Positions 58,942 to 64,000 of a stretch of DNA of 64,000 bases are shown piece after piece. Source of the stretch: Pyrocephalus nanus (taxonomy: Eukaryota > Chordata > Aves > Passeriformes > Tyrannidae). Under the pieces are notes generated by a model. The model ran no database searches, was not told the origin of the DNA, and worked only from the letters and a program-made list of their open reading frames with translations. Made by a program: the position numbers and the translations under genes. Location: assembly GCA_038380795.1 (NCBI GenBank), contig CM076275.1, positions 9,891,001 through 9,955,000 on the forward strand, written 5' to 3'. Numbering within the stretch: the stretch's first letter is position 1; the number at the start of each line of letters is the position of its first letter.

Positions 58942-61900
58942 AGATGAGGAAGAGATCTCACAGATGGTGTTTGTACAGCCCCCTGCACACATCCAACAAC
59001 ATTCCCCCATCTCCTCCCAGGTACCCCAGTGCAAATCCCCTGCTTTGCTTAAATCAACCCACGGTGTGTTTTGTGCAGTCAGGCAAAACTCTGCTCTCCC
59101 ATCTGCAAAGCACGGCCAGCAGCGTGGATCCCAATTCCCATCCAGAGGAAGGGAGCTTCACCCCCTGCTTGCACAGTTCATGCCCTGTCTATGATCTGAA
59201 ACCAGAGTCTGGGTCTCTCCCACAACCCGACATACGGAGCTTCCTCACTCTGAGCTGGGCAGGAGCTGGAATGGGAAAACAAGGTAATTTTAGTTAAACT
59301 CCAAAAAAGAGACAGGCAGTATCTCTGGGAAAGGAGAGAAAAGACAGAATTTGCACTCTTGGTTACAAAACATCTCCTACCAGCTGAGGGATGTCTGTGA
59401 CAGTGGGGGAGACAAGAAGAAAGACTTGAAAAGAAAGACTTTCAGGGAGACCTGGACTTGGCGATGAAACATTGAGGAGTGTGTATTCTACACGTAAAAT
59501 GCTTGCTGCTGTAGGAACCCAGGCTAATTGGATTGACAATCCTTTGATCTTAGATATGTGTCTCTTGGCTGATTCATCCTGAGACATCCTTCTGACCTTT
59601 TGAATATTCAGCTTTTTGGAGAGAAGAAAATGGGGAGCAGGTTTCTTTTAAGAGCCTGACCAATAAAGCAGTCATTGGAGGAGTCCTTCTCATTTTCTCC
59701 AGCATGATGTGTCAATATCTGACTAATGAATGTAGTCAATAGCTGAGTAACTTCACCTGCCAAGAATATGACCCTGCCACAGAAAGACGGTCTCCCATGG
59801 ACAGAAGTGCTCAGAGGGCAAGGGAGCAGGACCGGCTTGATGGGACAAGTGGCAGCTGTTCCAGCTCTTCACGCAAGGTGACTCCATGAAGTGGGTGTTG
59901 AAATTAGCTGAACTCTGAGCTGGGGACTGTCCACAAGGGGAGTAACAAGGTGAGGACAAGGCCAGGCATCAGCATCAGCCCAAACCTGTGGTGCTCCTGG
60001 GGATGCAGAGCTCAGATGGAGCCCTGGGATCACAGCTGCCATCCCCAGCCTTCTTCCTGAGACAAGGAGGTGGTGGCAAGCCCATGGCACCTAAAGGGAG
60101 AAGGTCTTGTCTTCACAACAGCTCCTATGCAGATGGGTCTCTCAGTGGCACTGTCACAGTGTCCCCTGGCATGGCATTTCCAGCATAAAGCATCCCCTTG
60201 GGTCTCTAGGAGGGGACCTGGAACCTCAAAGATTTACCTGTCCTCCTGGCATGTGACAAAGGTTTGTTTGTCCTGGAAGCTCCTAACAAGCTCTGTTAAT
60301 GTTCCCCTGAGAGAGACTGAGACTAAAGTCTTTGGGAGATAAGTAGAGCTTCTGCCAGGCAGGAGGGATTTCTTCTTGCAGCAACAATTTGTCCTTCATT
60401 GGTTTTCCCAGTATTTATTGCTTAGCTTGTCTTCTTCTGGAACAGAAAAACTCTGATGTGGGAATTTCTACAGGAGCTCTGTGGGCTGGAAAAATGCCCC
60501 TTCCAGGGAGGCTGTACCCATATGTATATATGTGCCTGGTTTTTGGGGGGGTGTTTCTTGATAAGCCACATCCAAACTTAACCTCACCTCTCATTTAGAG
60601 AGTTGTAAATCCAATATCACTCCAGCCCCTGCAGGACTCCAACACAGCCAGATCCTCCGGAGCTACTAAAGCTCTGCTTTTTCCTGGAAACCTCCCCTGT
60701 GACCTCATATAACCCAGCTCCCAGGGACCCTTCTTGGTGTGGTATTATTAGAGGGGAGAAAAAAGAGCCTGACTCACCGTGTCCTGCACCTGCAGCTGAA
60801 TTTCCCTCCAGACTCGCTCGCAGGGAATGCAGGTTCATGTCAGGGCTGTTTTTCCATCCCCTTTTTGGGGTTAATCTCTGCAGGGCAGTGCCTGCTGCAG
60901 GAGGCTCCCGACTCCTGCTGAGGGCAGGTGTTTGTCTGATGACAGAAGTGCCCTTCACCATGGCCTCTAATGTTCATCTGCTGCCACCTGCTCACTCCTG
61001 CACCTGGGGCAGGTAGCAGGGAGTTCCAGGAGCTTCACCCACATAGATGTCCCTGTTTTCTTTCATTTCTCTCCATCCTCAATGGCTTCAAAGCAAAAGC
61101 AAGGAAAGTCACCAGGAGTTGGGAAATTTCCTTCTAGCCCGGGGTGCAGAGGGGTTGAGTTGCATCTGTATTCCCTACTCAAGTGTAGGGATAAATCCCA
61201 GTGGAAGATGTATTTCTGTCTTTTAGTGATTAGTGCAGCCTTCAGCAAATAAAATGCTTCTGCTGATGCAAGAGAATTTATAAGCAAGAGGTTCATTTGC
61301 TACATTAGGTCTTTCTCAGGTCTTTCAACCCTCCTCAGAATGAAATTAAATCAATGTAAGTGGTTATTCCCCCCATGTCAGGGAGTCCCCGAGGGTTCCT
61401 CCACAGCAGCTGGGATGGGGACAGACATCTTAAAGCAGAAATTTCAGGAGAGATTAATGCCTGAAGCAACATCACCCACAAAGATACTCCAAGATTAGGT
61501 TGGCATATGAAAGCCAGGAGAAGAGTCAGAAGAGAGCCACTGAATGCCTGGAGTAGGGGATATTTGGGGAATGTACCTACTGCTGGTGTTAGTGGGGCTC
61601 ACACTGGCTGTGATGGGTGTTCTTAGTTCTTCAGAGGTGTGCTTGGAGAGGGGAAAGAAAGAAGGGTGGAAGAAACTGGGGGGATTTCTGAGCAGCCAAC
61701 TCTTGTATTGGCAGCAATGAAGAAAAAAATTAGATTCATTTTCTTTTCCCCTGGGAATGTGATGCTGAGTGGTGGGGCAGAGGGCTGGAGCCTCACAACA
61801 AGAGGCATCTTGTCAGGAGCCAGAAGTGGTTTCTGGGTGCCTTTGTTCCCTGCTCATCTCCAGGTGCCTTTAGAGAGCCCGAAAGCCAGGCTGAGTGACA

Positions 61901-62431
61901 CCATGAAGGGTGGCTGGAGCTGCACTTGCTGGCAGGCTGGGCTCTGTGGGAGCTCTCGTACATTAAGCCATCTCTGGGAGCTTTATCTGTGAATTATCAG
62001 TGTGTGACTGTGGGCTGAACTTCCTATCCAAAACCACCAGAGGTTTCAAAATATCCCACTCCTCAGAACACAAAGCTCACTGGAACATCTTCCCTGTATC
62101 TAGTCTGAGCACAGGAGAAAAATCCTGAATTTGCAATGAGGGTGATGGAAGCTGAAAGCAAAAGATGGATAATATATCCAAACCTAGCTCTTGGAATGGC
62201 TGCAATAGCATTTGGGGTTAACTGAGCTGGTCAGGCATCTCCTAAATGAAGCACAAACTTCTTCCTTTGCCCATTTCTTACTTTGCCTCAGTTTATTTCC
62301 TTCTCACCTTTGGATTTTAAGGCTAATAAGTGAAATACATCTGGTATTCTGAGGGCCAGGAGAAGCCCTTTGCCTCTGTAACTTGTTGCTGGGGTAGCTG
62401 GCAGTGTGTGGTGACTTCCCTTGTGCCAGAA
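58942..62431. other. Noncoding DNA
   Basis: No gene, RNA gene or transposon is recognised. Frames up to 117 codons lack motifs. Confidence 0.5.
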
Positions 62432-62690
62432 AGCAGGATTTCAAACTGAAAGAGAGTAAGTTTAGATTAGATATCAGGAAAAAATTTTTCCCTGTGAGGG
62501 TGATGAGGCTCTGGCACAGGTTGCCCAGAGAAGCTGTGACTGCCCCAACCCTGGGAAGTGTTCAGGGCCAAGTTGGGTGGGGCTTTGAGCAACCTGGTCT
62601 AGTGGGAGGTGTCCCTGCACGCGGCAGGGAGTTGGAATGAGGTGATCTTTAAGGTCCATTCTGTTCCAAACCATCCTATGATTCTATGAT
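62432..62690 (+). mobile_element. CR1 LINE 3' fragment
   Basis: Plus orientation: the ORF2 C-terminus is readable on the + strand (FKLKESKFRLDIRKKFFPVR), followed by CAACCTGGTCTAGTGGGAGG, GATCTTTAAGGTCCATTCTG and the tail CATCCTATGATTCTATGATT. Frame-breaking changes occur after the conserved LPREAVTAP. Confidence 0.94.
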
Positions 62691-64000
62691 TTGTAAAGAG
62701 AAAGTTTGAGTCTGATGAAGCCCTGGGGAGAGATAGTGGGATAAGAACAAAAAAGAGGCTCTGACATTAAATCATATTAATTGCAACATAATCTTGAAAA
62801 TGCATCCTTGGCTGCCAGATTTACTCATTTGATGAGCAACTGCACACCCACGTCCCTTCACCAGCAGCTCATTTCACACGCAAATCACAGCAGGGTCTTC
62901 CTTCAGCTGGAAGGTTCCTCTTGCTTTTGCATATAGACCACTTCACGTGTTTGCATTGTAGTCTCTGTTTTAAAACACACTCTGTCCCTCTGTTACATGT
63001 CTTTTCCCCATGTTATCCTGGATCAAGCAAAGCACACTACATCTGTGCTGCTCCAAACCCCCTCTGGCTCCACATGGAGCCAAAGCCCAACTGCCCATGG
63101 AAAGGCACTTGTGGTCAGTTTAGGTCATGTCACTCAAAAACACGGGAATTGTAACCCATGGCAGCAATTGAGTAGATAAAAAGTGAGGTAGTTCCAAAAA
63201 TAGCTCTTGTGGAAGAGCAAACCCAGTCATCTGCATTTAAAAACCAACCTTTACCCTGGTGCAATGGGGCAGAGCCAGGCTGGGCCCCCCAGGCCATGAA
63301 GGCTTATGGGTTTCAGCCTCTCTGTGAGTTTGGTGTCAAGACCCACACCTGCAACTCAAATAATTTCATTTTGGCAGGTCAAAACCCAGCTTTGCCCGCT
63401 TGTGTGTGACCAGCACATGAATTGTTTCAGTGTGTGAAGAGAAGTGTCCTTGTGCAGACATTGAACTCATTTCCCTTCTCACCCTGGCTGGTTCTCCCCA
63501 TGGGAGGAGATACCAGATTGGCTTCACAAGACAGATCTCTGGGAGAAGCCCCAACTCCTTTCCTGTCCTTGGGGATGGGTAAAGTTTGAGATATGCTGTC
63601 AGGGCCAAAACCTGCAGGTGGATGTTTCACAGAAAAATGCCAAAACCAAACACAAAGAGTCCAGGCTGAATCTCTGTGTGACAAGGGAGCTCAGACAGTC
63701 ACTTTCTCATCCAGTTTTTCCACTAAATTCACAACTTTCTGTGAGCCTTGCTCCAGCAGACTCATCTGACATGGGCTCAGTGCAGACAAGAGGGGGGCAC
63801 CAGGCAGGAAGCCTCTGTTTCCTGAAATAGCCCTGACAGGTGCCCTTAATATCCTGGCACCACTGTGACACCACTGAGCAAAGGCCATTAGAGATCTCAA
63901 AATGGATTTCATCTCATTCAGTCTATCCAGATGTAACCCTGGACCTTTGGGTCACTTTTATTTGTCCATCTTCTCTCAAGCAGAGAGGCTTGAGAGCAGA
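62691..64000. other. Noncoding DNA to the window edge
   Basis: No exon or repeat is recognised in the last 1.3 kb. Confidence 0.5.

Noticed and set aside
62404..62640. Small Arg-rich ORFs (FRLDIRKKFF...LPREAV) as novel genes
   Set aside because: They are C-terminal remnants of CR1 ORF2, present in several copies in the window (43.5, 50.9, 54.4 and 58.8 kb as well).
1..64000. Exons of the mammalian neighbours HTR4 and SH3TC2
   Set aside because: No frame on either strand resembles a serotonin-receptor exon or the large SH3TC2 TPR exon. Small or untranslated exons cannot be excluded by eye.
1..64000. tRNA, rRNA, CRISPR, operon or endogenous retrovirus features
   Set aside because: None was recognised. 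The sequence is vertebrate, and no LTR pair or retroviral pol-type frame was seen.

Overview
The window looks like a stretch of bird nuclear DNA. It holds one clear protein-coding gene, an intronless beta-2 adrenergic receptor (ADRB2) on the + strand at 19223-20413. About fifteen diverged fragments of CR1 LINE retrotransposons, most with their 3' ends and ATTCTATG-type tails, are scattered through 15.2-62.7 kb. I recognise no mammalian-type SINEs. The CR1 3'-end subfamilies and the receptor sequence point to a bird. I cannot name the species.

Layout. 1-18.65 kb is AT-moderate noncoding DNA without a recognisable exon. It has one CR1 fragment (15.28 kb), one unusual pair of ~150 bp direct repeats (8511-8660 and 8952-9100) and some AT-rich blocks that could be enhancers. 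18.65-19.22 kb becomes CpG-dense and contains a compact core promoter (inverted CCAAT, CRE-like site, TATA box), then a GC-rich 5' leader with one short upstream ORF. The receptor gene follows. A possible poly(A) signal lies at 21151, with CpG-rich DNA on both sides of it up to about 22.2 kb. From 22.2 to 64 kb I see only noncoding DNA. It carries CR1 fragments in both orientations, short microsatellites, a few local CpG clusters and motif clusters that may be regulatory.

Function. ADRB2 is a Gs-coupled adrenaline receptor of the plasma membrane, and every core class A GPCR motif and catecholamine contact is intact. Two features of the locus suggest post-transcriptional and C-tail control. 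The first is a 13-codon upstream ORF where mammalian ADRB2 mRNAs carry a translation-inhibiting leader peptide. The second is a stop codon directly after the conserved GTVPS stretch, which removes the distal tail and the DSLL PDZ ligand of the human receptor.

In mammals ADRB2 lies between HTR4 and SH3TC2. I looked for obvious coding exons of either and found none, so this window is probably the intergenic space around ADRB2. I did not find a new multi-gene system. The most interesting items are the receptor tail, the upstream ORF, the promoter and 3' CpG architecture, and the unexplained duplicated segment near 8.5-9.1 kb.
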